A stretch of 64,000 nt of DNA, from assembly GCA_022843125.1 (NCBI GenBank), contig JALHOG010000003.1:62001-126000 (forward strand). The letters are read 5' to 3'. Source of the stretch: Ilumatobacteraceae bacterium (GTDB lineage: Bacteria; Actinomycetota; Acidimicrobiia; Acidimicrobiales; Ilumatobacteraceae). This document shows, one piece after another, positions 9,616-17,820 of the stretch. A program made the translations under genes and the position numbers. How positions within the stretch are numbered: position 1 is the first letter of the stretch; the number at the start of each line of letters is the position of its first letter. Below the pieces are notes generated by a model. It saw only the letters and a list, made by a program, of their open reading frames with translations. It did no database searches and was not told the origin of the DNA.

Positions 9616-10695
9616 TCAGGCGAGCGTGCCGACGTTGTTCAGCTCGGCGAACGCCTGCTCGAGGCGGACGACGAAGGCTTCCTCGCCGGCACGCAGCCAC
9701 ACCCGGGGGTCGTACACCTTCTTGTTGGGCTTGTCGTCTCCCTCCGGGTTGCCGATCTGACCCTGGAGGTAGTCGTGCTTGGCCGCCTCGTACCCCCGGA
9801 TGCCGTCCCAGAAGGCCCACTGCAGGTCGGTGTCGATGTTCATCTTCACGACCCCGTAGCTGATCGCCTCGGCGATCTCGGACGGCGACGAGCCGGACCC
9901 TCCGTGGAACACGAAGTCGACCGGGCGATCCCCGGTGCCGTGCTTGGTGGCGATGTGCACCTGGCTGTCACGCAGGATCGACGGCTTGAGCTTGACGTTG
10001 CCCGGCTTGTACACGCCGTGCACGTTGCCGAACGCGGCGGCGATCGTGAACCGTTCGCTCACCGAGGAGAGCTCCTCGTAGACGTACGCGACCTCTTCGG
10101 GCTTGGTGTAGAGGTCGCTTTCGTCCTTGTCGGAGTTGTCGACGCCGTCCTCCTCGCCACCGGTGATTCCGAGCTCGATCTCGAGCGTCATGCCCATCGT
10201 CGACATGCGCTCGAGGTAACGCTTGCAGATCTCGACGTTCTCCTCGATCGGCTCCTCGGACAGGTCGAGCATGTGGGAGCTGAACAGCGGCCGACCCGTG
10301 GCCCGGAAGTGCTCCTCGCCCGCGTCGAGCAGGCCGTCGACCCATGGCAGGAGCTTCTTGGCGCAATGATCGGTGTGGAGAATGACGCGAGCGCCGTATG
10401 CCGACGCGAGCGTGTGGACATGCTGCGCTCCGGCGATCGATCCGAGCACTGCTGCCCGGTGCTTGTCGACGGCGATCGCCTTGCCGGCGACGAACGCTCC
10501 ACCGCTGTTCGAGAACTGGATGATCACGGGCGAGTTGAGCTTGGCGGCAGTCTCCATGACCGCGTTCATCGAGTTGCTGCCGATGCAGTTGGCCGCCGGG
10601 AGCGCGAAACCGTTGGCCTTGGCCAGCGCGAACACGGCCTGGACGTCATCGCCCGTGAGGACGCCGGCAGGGAACTCATCGCGAAGCTCGGTCAT
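9616..10695 (-). CDS. fbaA: class II fructose-bisphosphate aldolase
   Basis: Cleaves fructose 1,6-bisphosphate to DHAP and glyceraldehyde 3-phosphate in glycolysis, and the reverse in gluconeogenesis. The 359-residue protein contains the Zn site YGARVILHTDHCAKKLLPW near residue 105, and AAAFGNVHGVYKPGNVKL. The phosphate-binding FVFHGGSGSSPSEI and VVKMNIDTDLQWAFW follow. It is the long E. coli FbaA-like subtype (class IIA). Start ATG 10693-10695 gives the usual N-terminus; no in-frame start lies immediately upstream. It is divergent from the dCMP deaminase gene with a 39-bp gap. A weak GC stem (CGGGC/GCCCG at 9591-9605) lies past the stop. Confidence 0.96.
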   Translation of the reverse strand: MTELRDEFPAGVLTGDDVQAVFALAKANGFALPAANCIGSNSMNAVMETAAKLNSPVIIQFSNSGGAFVAGKAIAVDKHRAAVLGSIAGAQHVHTLASAYGARVILHTDHCAKKLLPWVDGLLDAGEEHFRATGRPLFSSHMLDLSEEPIEENVEICKRYLERMSTMGMTLEIELGITGGEEDGVDNSDKDESDLYTKPEEVAYVYEELSSVSERFTIAAAFGNVHGVYKPGNVKLKPSILRDSQVHIATKHGTGDRPVDFVFHGGSGSSPSEIAEAISYGVVKMNIDTDLQWAFWDGIRGYEAAKHDYLQGQIGNPEGDDKPNKKVYDPRVWLRAGEEAFVVRLEQAFAELNNVGTLA

Positions 10696-10734
10696 GGAGT
10701 CGATGGTAGCCGGGTTGGCTACGGTGGTCAGCCG

Positions 10735-11229
10735 ATGCCGCTCCCCGATCGCGACGACTATTACCTCGCACTCGCCTTCGCCGCGGCGCGGCGCGCCAAC
10801 TGCCGCGGCCGCAAGGTCGGGGCGGTGCTCGTCAAAGGCGATCGCGTCATCGCGACCGGCTACAACGGCACACCCGAGGGTCTCCCGAACTGCCTCGACG
10901 GTGGCTGCCTGCGCTGCGCCGACCGCGACCAGTTCGTCTCGGGCACCGCCTACGACCTGTGCATCTGCGTGCACGCCGAGGCGAACGCGCTGCTGACGGC
11001 GGGCCGCTTCGGCGCGTCGACCGACGCTTCGGTCGTCTACACGACCGACCAACCCTGCTTCTCCTGTAGCAAGGAGCTCATCCAGGCGGGTGTCGTCAAG
11101 GTGTACTACGCCCGCACCTGGGCGCCGGACCCGCGGGTGCTCGACGACTACCGGCGGTTGCAGCTCCGGCTCGATGCGGAGCACGTGCCCACCGAATACG
11201 AGATCGTCCCGCTCGACGGCGACATCTGA
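10735..11229 (+). CDS. dCMP/cytidine deaminase family protein (ComEB-like)
   Basis: A 164-residue zinc deaminase. The Zn-binding HAE motif is CVHAEANAL near residue 83 and PCxxC is TTDQPCFSCSKEL. A GYNGTPEGLPNC segment and an extra Cys-rich piece, CLDGGCLRCADRDQF, are typical of deoxycytidylate deaminases (dCMP to dUMP, feeding dTMP synthesis). The length and the N-terminal DRDDYYLALAFAAARRA also match that family. Start ATG 10735-10737 is the first that yields a family-like N-terminus; the longer upstream reading frame only crosses the fba gene in antisense. Confidence 0.92.
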   Translation: MPLPDRDDYYLALAFAAARRANCRGRKVGAVLVKGDRVIATGYNGTPEGLPNCLDGGCLRCADRDQFVSGTAYDLCICVHAEANALLTAGRFGASTDASVVYTTDQPCFSCSKELIQAGVVKVYYARTWAPDPRVLDDYRRLQLRLDAEHVPTEYEIVPLDGDI

Positions 11230-11249
11230 TCTCCACGGCGACCGCGCGC

Positions 11250-11268
11250 CGGCCCGGCGAGCGGGCCG
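11250..11268. terminator. GC hairpin between convergent genes
   Basis: CGGCCCG (11250-11256), loop GCGAG, CGGGCCG (11262-11268) make a perfect 7-bp stem just after the dCMP deaminase stop and adjoining the DUF2510 stop. No T tract is present, so intrinsic termination is uncertain, as is usual in high-GC actinobacteria. Confidence 0.4.
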
Positions 11269-11829
11269 TCAGCGTCTGAGGCGTACCCCGAACAGGGCGC
11301 CGGCGTCGCGGTCGGTGACGTTGTCGATCCGTTCGCCGATCCACTCGAACAGGCTCTGCTGGGCCCAGATCTGGAAACCGACGTAGACCACCAGCACGAT
11401 CAGCGCGAGAACCGACAGGAACCGGATCACACGACCGATCCGGGTGGTGTACTCGGTGATCAGCGGCGCGATGTTGCGAGTCGCCGCGCGCGCCTGCTGG
11501 CCGAACAGCTCGGACGCCCGTTGGGCTTCCTCGCGGGCCGCACGGCGCACCTGCTCGACGAGCTGGGCGTTGTCGATCTGCTGCATCTGTTGGACATGCT
11601 GACCGGCCTGCTGTCCGATTCGCTGCGCGGCCTGGCCGAGGTTGGCGGGTGTCACCTGATCGGCCCACGCTCCCTGGCCTGCTGTCATCTGCCCGACTGG
11701 AACCCGGCGCATGTCGGGTGGTCGGGCGCGGTACCGGTCGGACCAGTCATCACCCTCCCACCAGCGCAGCCGCGATCCACCGGCGGGATCGGGGTACCAA
11801 CCGGGTCTGGGTGCTTCGGTTCGCTTCAC
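11269..11829 (-). CDS. DUF2510 domain membrane protein
   Basis: A 186-residue protein. Its N-terminal DUF2510 motif (PRPGWYPDPAGGSRLRWWEGDDW, residues about 8-30) is a small aromatic module common at the termini of actinobacterial membrane proteins. A Gln/Ala-rich helical centre follows (AAQRIGQQAGQHVQQMQQI), and then one transmembrane helix (VIRFLSVLALIVLVVYVGFQ, about 138-157). Function is unknown. It is followed in the same direction by nothing closer than the convergent deaminase. Upstream, 16 bp separate it from the SPFH protein gene, so it may be co-transcribed with the stomatin/NfeD pair. Confidence 0.8.
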   Translation of the reverse strand: MKRTEAPRPGWYPDPAGGSRLRWWEGDDWSDRYRARPPDMRRVPVGQMTAGQGAWADQVTPANLGQAAQRIGQQAGQHVQQMQQIDNAQLVEQVRRAAREEAQRASELFGQQARAATRNIAPLITEYTTRIGRVIRFLSVLALIVLVVYVGFQIWAQQSLFEWIGERIDNVTDRDAGALFGVRLRR

Positions 11830-11845
11830 GGGAGCCTCTTCCCCA

Positions 11846-12859
11846 TCACTCCGGCGGGAGTTCGACGCGCTCGTCGGGGTCCGGGATGGGGAGGCCGTGC
11901 TTGGGTCGCACCTGGTCGTCGGCGTCGTCCGGACGGATCGCCTCGGCGATCGCGGCGACGCTGCCGAGCAGGCCCGAGAAGTCGGCGGGGATGACCAACT
12001 TGGTGGCGCGTCCGTCGCCGATGCGGGCGAGCGTCTGCAGGTACTCGACGGTGAGGACGTTCTGGTCGGCCCCGGCGGCCTTGATGCCCGACAGCCGCTT
12101 CTGGGCCGCTTCGCCTTCGCCCTGCCCCTGGAGGGCGATGCGCAGGCGGTCGGCCTGGGCCCGCAGCTCGATCGCCTGGGCGTCGCCCTCGGCGTCGAGG
12201 ATCGCCGACTGCTTGCGTCCTTCGGCGGCGAGCACTGCCGACTGCTTCTCGCCGTCCGCGCGAGCGATCGCTGCTTCCCGATAGCCCTGCGCCTCGGTCA
12301 CGGTCGCTCGGCGATCGCGCTCGGCGCGCATCTGGGCGTGCATCGCGGACACGACCTCCGGCGGCGGGTCGATGCGCTGGATCTCGACGCGGACCACCTT
12401 GACACCCCACTTGTCGGTGGCATCGTCGAGCACCTCGCGGAGCTGGGTGTTGATGGTGTCGCGCGACGTGAGCGCGCGGTCGAGTTCGAGGTCACCGATG
12501 AGGTTGCGCAGGTTGGTCTGGGCGAGCTTGGTGATCGCGGTGAAGAAGTCGGCCACGTTGTAGACGAGCCGCTGCGGGTCGGTCGCCTCGTAGTAGACGA
12601 CGGCGTCGACCGACACCACCACGTTGTCGGAGGTGATGACCTCCTGGGGCGGCACGTCGACCACCTGCTCGCGCATGTCGATCAGCTGCATCGTCTCGAT
12701 GAACGGCAGGATGATCTGCAGGCCGGGTTCCTTGGTGGTCTTGTACTTGCCGAGCCGCTCCACCAGGCCTCGCTGGTACGGGCGGACGATCTTCACCGCG
12801 GCAGCGAGGACCGCGATGCCGACGATCGCGAGTGCGATCACGACGATGACGTAGACCAT
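11846..12859 (-). CDS. SPFH/stomatin-like protein (QmcA type)
   Basis: A 337-residue membrane-anchored SPFH protein. A single N-terminal transmembrane helix (VYVIVVIALAIVGIAVLAAA) is followed by IVRPYQRGLVERLGKYKTT, the hallmark start of the stomatin domain. VDAVVYYEATDPQRLVYNV and the VKVVRVEIQRIDPP segment come next, then an Ala/Glu/Arg-rich helical region that drives oligomerisation. Such proteins form membrane scaffolds linked to protease control and lipid domains. The gene lies 4 bp from the upstream NfeD gene, a conserved functional pairing. Confidence 0.92.
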   Translation of the reverse strand: MVYVIVVIALAIVGIAVLAAAVKIVRPYQRGLVERLGKYKTTKEPGLQIILPFIETMQLIDMREQVVDVPPQEVITSDNVVVSVDAVVYYEATDPQRLVYNVADFFTAITKLAQTNLRNLIGDLELDRALTSRDTINTQLREVLDDATDKWGVKVVRVEIQRIDPPPEVVSAMHAQMRAERDRRATVTEAQGYREAAIARADGEKQSAVLAAEGRKQSAILDAEGDAQAIELRAQADRLRIALQGQGEGEAAQKRLSGIKAAGADQNVLTVEYLQTLARIGDGRATKLVIPADFSGLLGSVAAIAEAIRPDDADDQVRPKHGLPIPDPDERVELPPE

Positions 12860-12863
12860 CAGG

Positions 12864-13364
12864 TCATTCCTTTCGGTCGGGCGGATGCTCCGACAGCTGT
12901 GGCACGACGATCACCCGCGTGCCCTTCATGGAGATCACCTTGACACGTGCGCCGGCGGGAATCGACTCGTCCCCGTCCACGAGGGCCGACCAGACCTCGC
13001 CCTCGACGCTGACGCGGCCTCGCCGGTCGATGTCGTCGGGCGCGATGGCTGCGGTCACCGTGCCGATCATGCCGACGAGCCGGTCGGCGCCGACACCCGG
13101 AGTCGCAGGGTGCTCCCGCATGAACTTCTGTGCCCACTGATACATCACGACGAAGAGCACCCCGCCGCCGAACGCGAACACCGACCACTGGATCTCGATC
13201 GAGACGTCGTAGAACGCGAGGATCGCGGCAGCGAACGCCGATGCGGCGAAGGGCAGCACGATGAACGAGCCGCCGACGAAGATCAGTTCGATCAGGGCGA
13301 AGACGACCGCTGTGACCAGCCAGATCCACGGCCAGACGCTGAGGTCGATCCCGAGGTCCAACAC
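12864..13364 (-). CDS. NfeD-like membrane protein
   Basis: A 166-residue short-form NfeD protein. Two hydrophobic segments in the N-terminal half (WLVTAVVFALIELIFVGGSF and a following AASAFAAAILAFYDV stretch, plus VFAFGGGVLFVVMYQW) precede a C-terminal OB-fold domain (about 90-160). The latter holds LVGMIGTVTAAIAPDD, GRVSVEGEVWSALV and the family end motif VKVISMKGTRVIVVP. NfeD partners stomatin-type SPFH proteins, and here it is the first gene of such a pair. Confidence 0.9.
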   Translation of the reverse strand: MLDLGIDLSVWPWIWLVTAVVFALIELIFVGGSFIVLPFAASAFAAAILAFYDVSIEIQWSVFAFGGGVLFVVMYQWAQKFMREHPATPGVGADRLVGMIGTVTAAIAPDDIDRRGRVSVEGEVWSALVDGDESIPAGARVKVISMKGTRVIVVPQLSEHPPDRKE

Positions 13365-13473
13365 AGTGCAACGATACCTGGCCGGGCCGAGTCCGTCCGA
13401 GGGCTACTGCCCACGTCGCCGGGTCTAGTCTTGAATGTCAATCTACTTGATATGCAGTTGAGGGGAGCTGATC

Positions 13474-14649
13474 ATGGCGACGAGGATCGCACCGAGCAGT
13501 GACATCGACCTGTGGAGCGACGCCAACCTGCGTGAACCGTTCGGCGCCTACGCCGCGCTCCGAGCCCTGGGGCCTGTCGTCCGCCTCGAGCGCGAGGGCG
13601 TGTACGCGTTGACCGGCTACGACGCAGTGCGTGGCGCACTCCAGGACTGGCGTACCTTCACGTCGGCCAGGGGCATCATGCTGACCGACGAGATGAACGC
13701 ACGCGCGGGAGCGGGCGTGATCATGAGCGACCCTCCCGATCACGACCGTCGCCGCAAGGTCCTCAACCAGCAACTCGTCCCGCGACGGATGCGCGATCGC
13801 GAGGAGTTCGTCGCCGCACGCGCACGGGAGTTGACTGCGTCGCTGCCGGTCGGTCGCCCGTTCGACGCCGTGCACGATCTGGGTGTGTCGTTCAGCGTGT
13901 CGGTCGTCGGAGATCTCGTCGGGCTCCCGATGGCCGGGCGTGAGCGGCTCGTACCGTGCGCGCAGGACGCGTTCGATCTGTGGGGGCCCGCCGGTGAGCG
14001 CTACGACCGCGCCAAGCCGGGCTTCCGCGAACTACTCGACTACGTCCAGCACGTCGTCACGCCAGAACACCTCACGCCCGGCGGCTGGGGCGCAGAGATC
14101 TTCGGCGCAGGCGACTCCGGCGACGTCTCACCCGAGGAGTGCCCGGGCATCGTCATGGGGTACATCCACGCCGGGATGGACACCACTGCGAGCGCCATCG
14201 CGAGCGCCGTGCTGCTGTTCGGCACCAATCCCGACGCGTGGGGCGCCGTGCGCGCCGACCGCGGCCTGCTCCCGGGCGCGATCAACGAGGTGGTGCGTCT
14301 GTACTCGCCCGTGCAGCGCTACACCCGGTGCGCGACCGTCGACACCGAGATCGACGGCTTCTCCATCTCGGCGGGCGACCGCGTGGTCGTGTTGATCGGT
14401 GCCGCCAACCGCGACCCCGCCAGGTTCGCCGAGCCAGATCGGTTCGACATCGCACGGCCCGCGACCGACCACATCGGGTTCGGCTTCGGCGTGCACCACT
14501 GCGCAGGTGCCGCCCTGGCACGCACCGAGCTGGTCGCTCTGTTCGGTGCGCTCGCCGATCGCGTCGAGCGCTTCGACGTCGGCATCCCGCAGTGGGGGGC
14601 CAACGCTGCGCTGCACGGCCTCGCGGAGCTGACGGTCACGCTCCACTGA
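13474..14649 (+). CDS. cytochrome P450
   Basis: A soluble 391-residue bacterial class I-type P450. The I-helix oxygen-activation motif is YIHAGMDTTASA (about 229-240) and the K-helix ExxR is INEVVRLYSPVQRY. The heme-binding loop is FGFGVHHCAGAALARTE with the cysteine ligand near residue 343. It needs ferredoxin and reductase partners, which are not nearby. The substrate cannot be inferred; the N-terminal GVIMSDPPDHDRRRKVL is typical of P450s acting on terpenes, sterol side chains or fatty acids. GAGGGGAGC precedes the ATG. The 109-bp leader contains a locally AT-rich stretch (13431-13454), a probable promoter. Confidence 0.93.
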   Translation: MATRIAPSSDIDLWSDANLREPFGAYAALRALGPVVRLEREGVYALTGYDAVRGALQDWRTFTSARGIMLTDEMNARAGAGVIMSDPPDHDRRRKVLNQQLVPRRMRDREEFVAARARELTASLPVGRPFDAVHDLGVSFSVSVVGDLVGLPMAGRERLVPCAQDAFDLWGPAGERYDRAKPGFRELLDYVQHVVTPEHLTPGGWGAEIFGAGDSGDVSPEECPGIVMGYIHAGMDTTASAIASAVLLFGTNPDAWGAVRADRGLLPGAINEVVRLYSPVQRYTRCATVDTEIDGFSISAGDRVVVLIGAANRDPARFAEPDRFDIARPATDHIGFGFGVHHCAGAALARTELVALFGALADRVERFDVGIPQWGANAALHGLAELTVTLH

Positions 14650-14657
14650 CCGAGCAC

Positions 14658-16400
14658 TCAGTCGACGCGTGGGAGCACGCGGATGCCGAGCTCGTTGAGC
14701 TGTTTGTCGGCGACCGGGGTGGGGGCGTTGGTCATCGGGTCGGCGCCGCTCTGCGTCTTCGGGAAGGCGATCACCTCGCGGATGTTCTCCTCCCCTGCCA
14801 GGATCGCCACGAGGCGATCGATCCCGAACGCGAAGCCACCGTGCGGCGGCGCGCCGTACCTGAACGGATTCAGGAAGAACCCGAACTTGCGCTGCTGCTC
14901 CTCGGCAGAGATCCCGAGCAACTCGAAGATGCGCGCCTGGAGCTCTGGCTGGTGGATCCGGATCGAACCCGAGCCGAGTTCCCACCCGTTGAGGACGAGG
15001 TCATACGCCTGACTGCGCACCGACATCGGGTCGGTCTCGAGACGATCGACGTCGTCGGGGTGGGGCTGGGTGAACGGGTGGTGACCGGGCTTCGGTCGGC
15101 CGGTGACGTCGTCGACCCCGACGAACATCGGGAAGTCGACCACCCACAGGTAGCGGTATGGCCCCTCGAACACCGGCGGCCGGCCGAGGTCGTTGCGGAG
15201 CTGACCGAGCGCCTCACACGTGGTGATCCACTCGTCGGCCACGATCAGCAGGAGATCGCCAGGCGAGGCGGCGAGCCGCTCGGCCAGCGCAGCGAGCTCG
15301 GACTCGGTGAGGAACTTCGCAACGGGCGACTCGAGCGTGCCGTCCGCCGCGACCTTCATCCACACGAGGCCCTTCGCTCCGAGTCGCTTGGCGGTGTCGG
15401 TGAGGCCGTCGAGCTTGTTGCGGCCGAACTCCTCGGCCTTGCCGGTGGCGTTGATGCCCTTGATGCACGACGCTCCGGCGAACGCCTTGAACTCGGTCGC
15501 CGAGAACACATCGGTCAACTCGGTGAGCTCCATCCCGAAACGGAGATCGGGCTTGTCGATGCCGTACTTGTCCATCGCCTCGTGCCAGGTGATCTTCACG
15601 ATCTCGCCGGTCTCGTGGCCGGCGGCGCGGGCGGCAGCGATGACCGCATTGCCGATCGCGGTGTGGACGTCGTCCTGGTCGACGAAGCTCATCTCGGCGT
15701 CGAGCTGCATGAACTCGTACTGACGGTCGGCGCGGAGATCCTCGTCGCGAAGGCAGCGGGCCAGCTGGTAGTACCGATCGATCCCCGCCACCATCAGGAG
15801 TTGCTTGAACAGCTGCGGGCTCTGCGGCAGCGCGTAGAACGATCCGGGCTGCTGGCGGCTCGGCACGATGAACTCGCGAGCACCTTCCGGGGTCGAGGGC
15901 ACGAGCATCGGCGTCTCGACCTCGACGAAGCCCTGGTCCTCCATCGCCGTGCGGATCGCGGAGTTCACGGCAGCGCGGACACGCAGGTTGCGCTGCATGC
16001 GCTCGCGGCGGATGTCGAGGAAGCGGTACTGGAGACGCGTGCCTTCGGCCACCGTGTCGGTCCGCTCGCTGATCGGGAACGGCGGCGCCTCGGCCACGTT
16101 CAACACCTCGACCACGCAGTCCTGGATCTCGACGCCTCCGGTGGGCAACTTGTCGTTGACGTTCTCTGCAGGGCGAGCCGCGACGGTGCCGGTGACGCGG
16201 ACGACGTATTCGGCGCGCACGTCGACCGTGTTGTCGACGACGCACTGCGTGACGCCGGTGTGGTCGCGGACGTCGACGAAGGCGAGCGAGGAACCGTGCT
16301 CGCGGCGAGTCGCGACCCATCCGGCGAGGGTGACGGTCTGGCCGATCTGGTCGACGCGGAGCTCGCCGCACTGGTGCGTTCGCATGGCGGTGGATGTCAT
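14658..16400 (-). CDS. aspS: aspartyl-tRNA synthetase
   Basis: Class II synthetase charging tRNA-Asp (in bacteria lacking AsnRS also tRNA-Asn; which applies cannot be judged here). The 580-residue bacterial-type enzyme has the N-terminal OB anticodon-binding domain (VTLAGWVATRREHG near 25). Motif 2 includes ARCLRDEDLRADRQYEFMQLD, and the bacterial GAD insertion is in the middle. Motif 3 is FAFGIDRLVAILAGEENIREVIAFPK. The canonical bacterial motif 2 usually reads QPEFTQ where QYEFMQ stands here. ATG 16400 is used; ATG 16385 (MRTHQCGELR) is an equally plausible start. It follows hisS by 5 bp. Confidence 0.96.
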   Translation of the reverse strand: MTSTAMRTHQCGELRVDQIGQTVTLAGWVATRREHGSSLAFVDVRDHTGVTQCVVDNTVDVRAEYVVRVTGTVAARPAENVNDKLPTGGVEIQDCVVEVLNVAEAPPFPISERTDTVAEGTRLQYRFLDIRRERMQRNLRVRAAVNSAIRTAMEDQGFVEVETPMLVPSTPEGAREFIVPSRQQPGSFYALPQSPQLFKQLLMVAGIDRYYQLARCLRDEDLRADRQYEFMQLDAEMSFVDQDDVHTAIGNAVIAAARAAGHETGEIVKITWHEAMDKYGIDKPDLRFGMELTELTDVFSATEFKAFAGASCIKGINATGKAEEFGRNKLDGLTDTAKRLGAKGLVWMKVAADGTLESPVAKFLTESELAALAERLAASPGDLLLIVADEWITTCEALGQLRNDLGRPPVFEGPYRYLWVVDFPMFVGVDDVTGRPKPGHHPFTQPHPDDVDRLETDPMSVRSQAYDLVLNGWELGSGSIRIHQPELQARIFELLGISAEEQQRKFGFFLNPFRYGAPPHGGFAFGIDRLVAILAGEENIREVIAFPKTQSGADPMTNAPTPVADKQLNELGIRVLPRVD

Positions 16401-16405
16401 GGGTG

Positions 16406-17683
16406 TCAGGCTTCCGTGTTCTGGTGGATCGAGAGGAGATGCTGGATGGTGGTGACCATGTCGGCGCGGGCGACGGCGGACTGTTCGCCGCCGCGCATCG
16501 GGCGCACGGTGACGGTACCGGCAGCCAACTCGTCGGTGCCCACGATGATCGAGAGGGCGGCGTCGCTGCGGTCGGCGGCCTTCATCTGGGCCTTCATGCT
16601 GCGCTGTTCGTATGCCCGGTCGGCGCTGAGCCCTGCCGCTCGGAGTTCGGCCGTGATCACGAGCGCCTCACGGCCGCCGGTGGTGTCGACGACGAACGCG
16701 TCGACCGTCGCGCCGGGTGCGGGGAACGTACCTTCGTCGTCACAGGCGAGCAGTGTGCGGTCGAGACCGAGGGCGAACCCGATGCCGGCGGTCGGCGGGC
16801 CGCCGAGGGACTCGACGAGACCGTCGTAGCGACCGCCACCGCCGAGGGCGTTCTGGGCCGAGTCGAGGGTGAGACCCTGGAACTCGAACGTGGTGTGCCG
16901 GTAGTAGTCGAGCCCTCGCACGAGTTTGAGCTCGACGGTGAACGGGATGTCGAGGGCAACGAGCCCGTCACGCACCGCTTCGAAGTGGGCGGCCGCAGCG
17001 TCCGACCAGAACTCGTCGATCGTCGGCGCCGACGCGACGAACGTCGTGTCTTCACGACGCTTGGAGTCGAGCACGCGCAGCGGGTTCTTGGTGAGCGTGA
17101 CGCGGCTCTGCTCGCTCAGCTGGTCGCCGGCGGCAGCGAAGTGCGCCCGGAGCGCCTCGACGTAGCGGGCACGATCGTCGGGCTCGCCGAGGCTGTTGAC
17201 GAGCAACCTCACCTGCTGGAGCCCGAGACGGCGATAGAACTCCCAACCGAGCGCGATCACCTCGACATCGAGGTAAGGATCGTCTGCCCCGAGCGCCTCG
17301 ATACCCACCTGATCGAACTGCCGATAGCGCCCCCGCTGAGGCTTCTCGTATCGGAACTGGGAACCGGAGTACCACGCCTTCCACGGCGTCACCGGGCGAT
17401 GCTCGACGAATGCACGGCACACCGACGCTGTGAGTTCGGGTCGCAGGGCGACGTGCCGGCCGCCCTTGTCGACGAAGTCGTACATCTCCTTGGTCACCAC
17501 GTCGGTCGCCTCGCCGATGCGCGTGAAGACCCCGAGGTCCTCCATGATCGGCGAGATGATCTGGCGATAGCCGGCGCCTTCGACGACGTCGGCGAACACC
17601 TGCGTGAAGCGCCGCCATCGCGCCGACTCCGGCGCGAGGATGTCGCGCATCCCGGGGCTCGTCTGGAACGCAGGCACGGCCAC
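16406..17683 (-). CDS. hisS: histidyl-tRNA synthetase
   Basis: Class II synthetase charging tRNA-His. The 425-residue product begins AVPAFQTSPGMRDILAPESA. It carries motif 2 around WYSGSQFRYEKPQRGRYRQFDQ and the histidine A motif LVRGLDYYRHTTFEF. Further conserved segments are GGGGRYDGLVESLGGP and the C-terminal anticodon-binding domain. The frame is open to a TTG at 17698, but GTG at 17683 (or 17677) fits the family N-terminus better; no clear ribosome site distinguishes them. It is paired with aspS as in most actinobacteria, separated from rel by the repeat surface gene. Confidence 0.95.
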   Translation of the reverse strand: MAVPAFQTSPGMRDILAPESARWRRFTQVFADVVEGAGYRQIISPIMEDLGVFTRIGEATDVVTKEMYDFVDKGGRHVALRPELTASVCRAFVEHRPVTPWKAWYSGSQFRYEKPQRGRYRQFDQVGIEALGADDPYLDVEVIALGWEFYRRLGLQQVRLLVNSLGEPDDRARYVEALRAHFAAAGDQLSEQSRVTLTKNPLRVLDSKRREDTTFVASAPTIDEFWSDAAAAHFEAVRDGLVALDIPFTVELKLVRGLDYYRHTTFEFQGLTLDSAQNALGGGGRYDGLVESLGGPPTAGIGFALGLDRTLLACDDEGTFPAPGATVDAFVVDTTGGREALVITAELRAAGLSADRAYEQRSMKAQMKAADRSDAALSIIVGTDELAAGTVTVRPMRGGEQSAVARADMVTTIQHLLSIHQNTEA

Positions 17684-17715
17684 GCAGGCTAGCGACAAGG
17701 TCTACGCTGACGGCC

Positions 17716-17820
17716 GTGGATCCGCGGCGTGAGCGTTTCGAGTGGGAGCGCGAACACAGCGCCCTGACTCCGGAGGGTCAGATCGAGAACGCCGGCAGGG
17801 CCGCAGCCGTCACCGCGTGA
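17716..17820 (+). CDS. tiny ORF between hisS and surface gene, doubtful
   Basis: GTG-started frame of 34 residues rich in charged residues (VDPRRERFEWEREHSALTPE), in the only gap here that lies between divergent hisS and the convergent surface protein stop. The start lacks a clear ribosome site and the last 11 bp overlap the surface gene. It may be a micro-protein, a decayed gene end or chance. No family recognised. Confidence 0.2.
   Translation: MDPRRERFEWEREHSALTPEGQIENAGRAAAVTA

Noticed and set aside
14139-16829. 896-residue plus-strand open frame opposite aspS
   Set aside because: High-GC shadow: the opposite strand encodes complete AspRS with all class II motifs; the plus-strand translation is Arg/Asp/Val-rich with no domain.
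17716-17820. Frameshifted piece of hisS or of the surface gene
   Set aside because: The short frame does not resemble either neighbour, and both neighbours are full length; kept only as a low-confidence small ORF.
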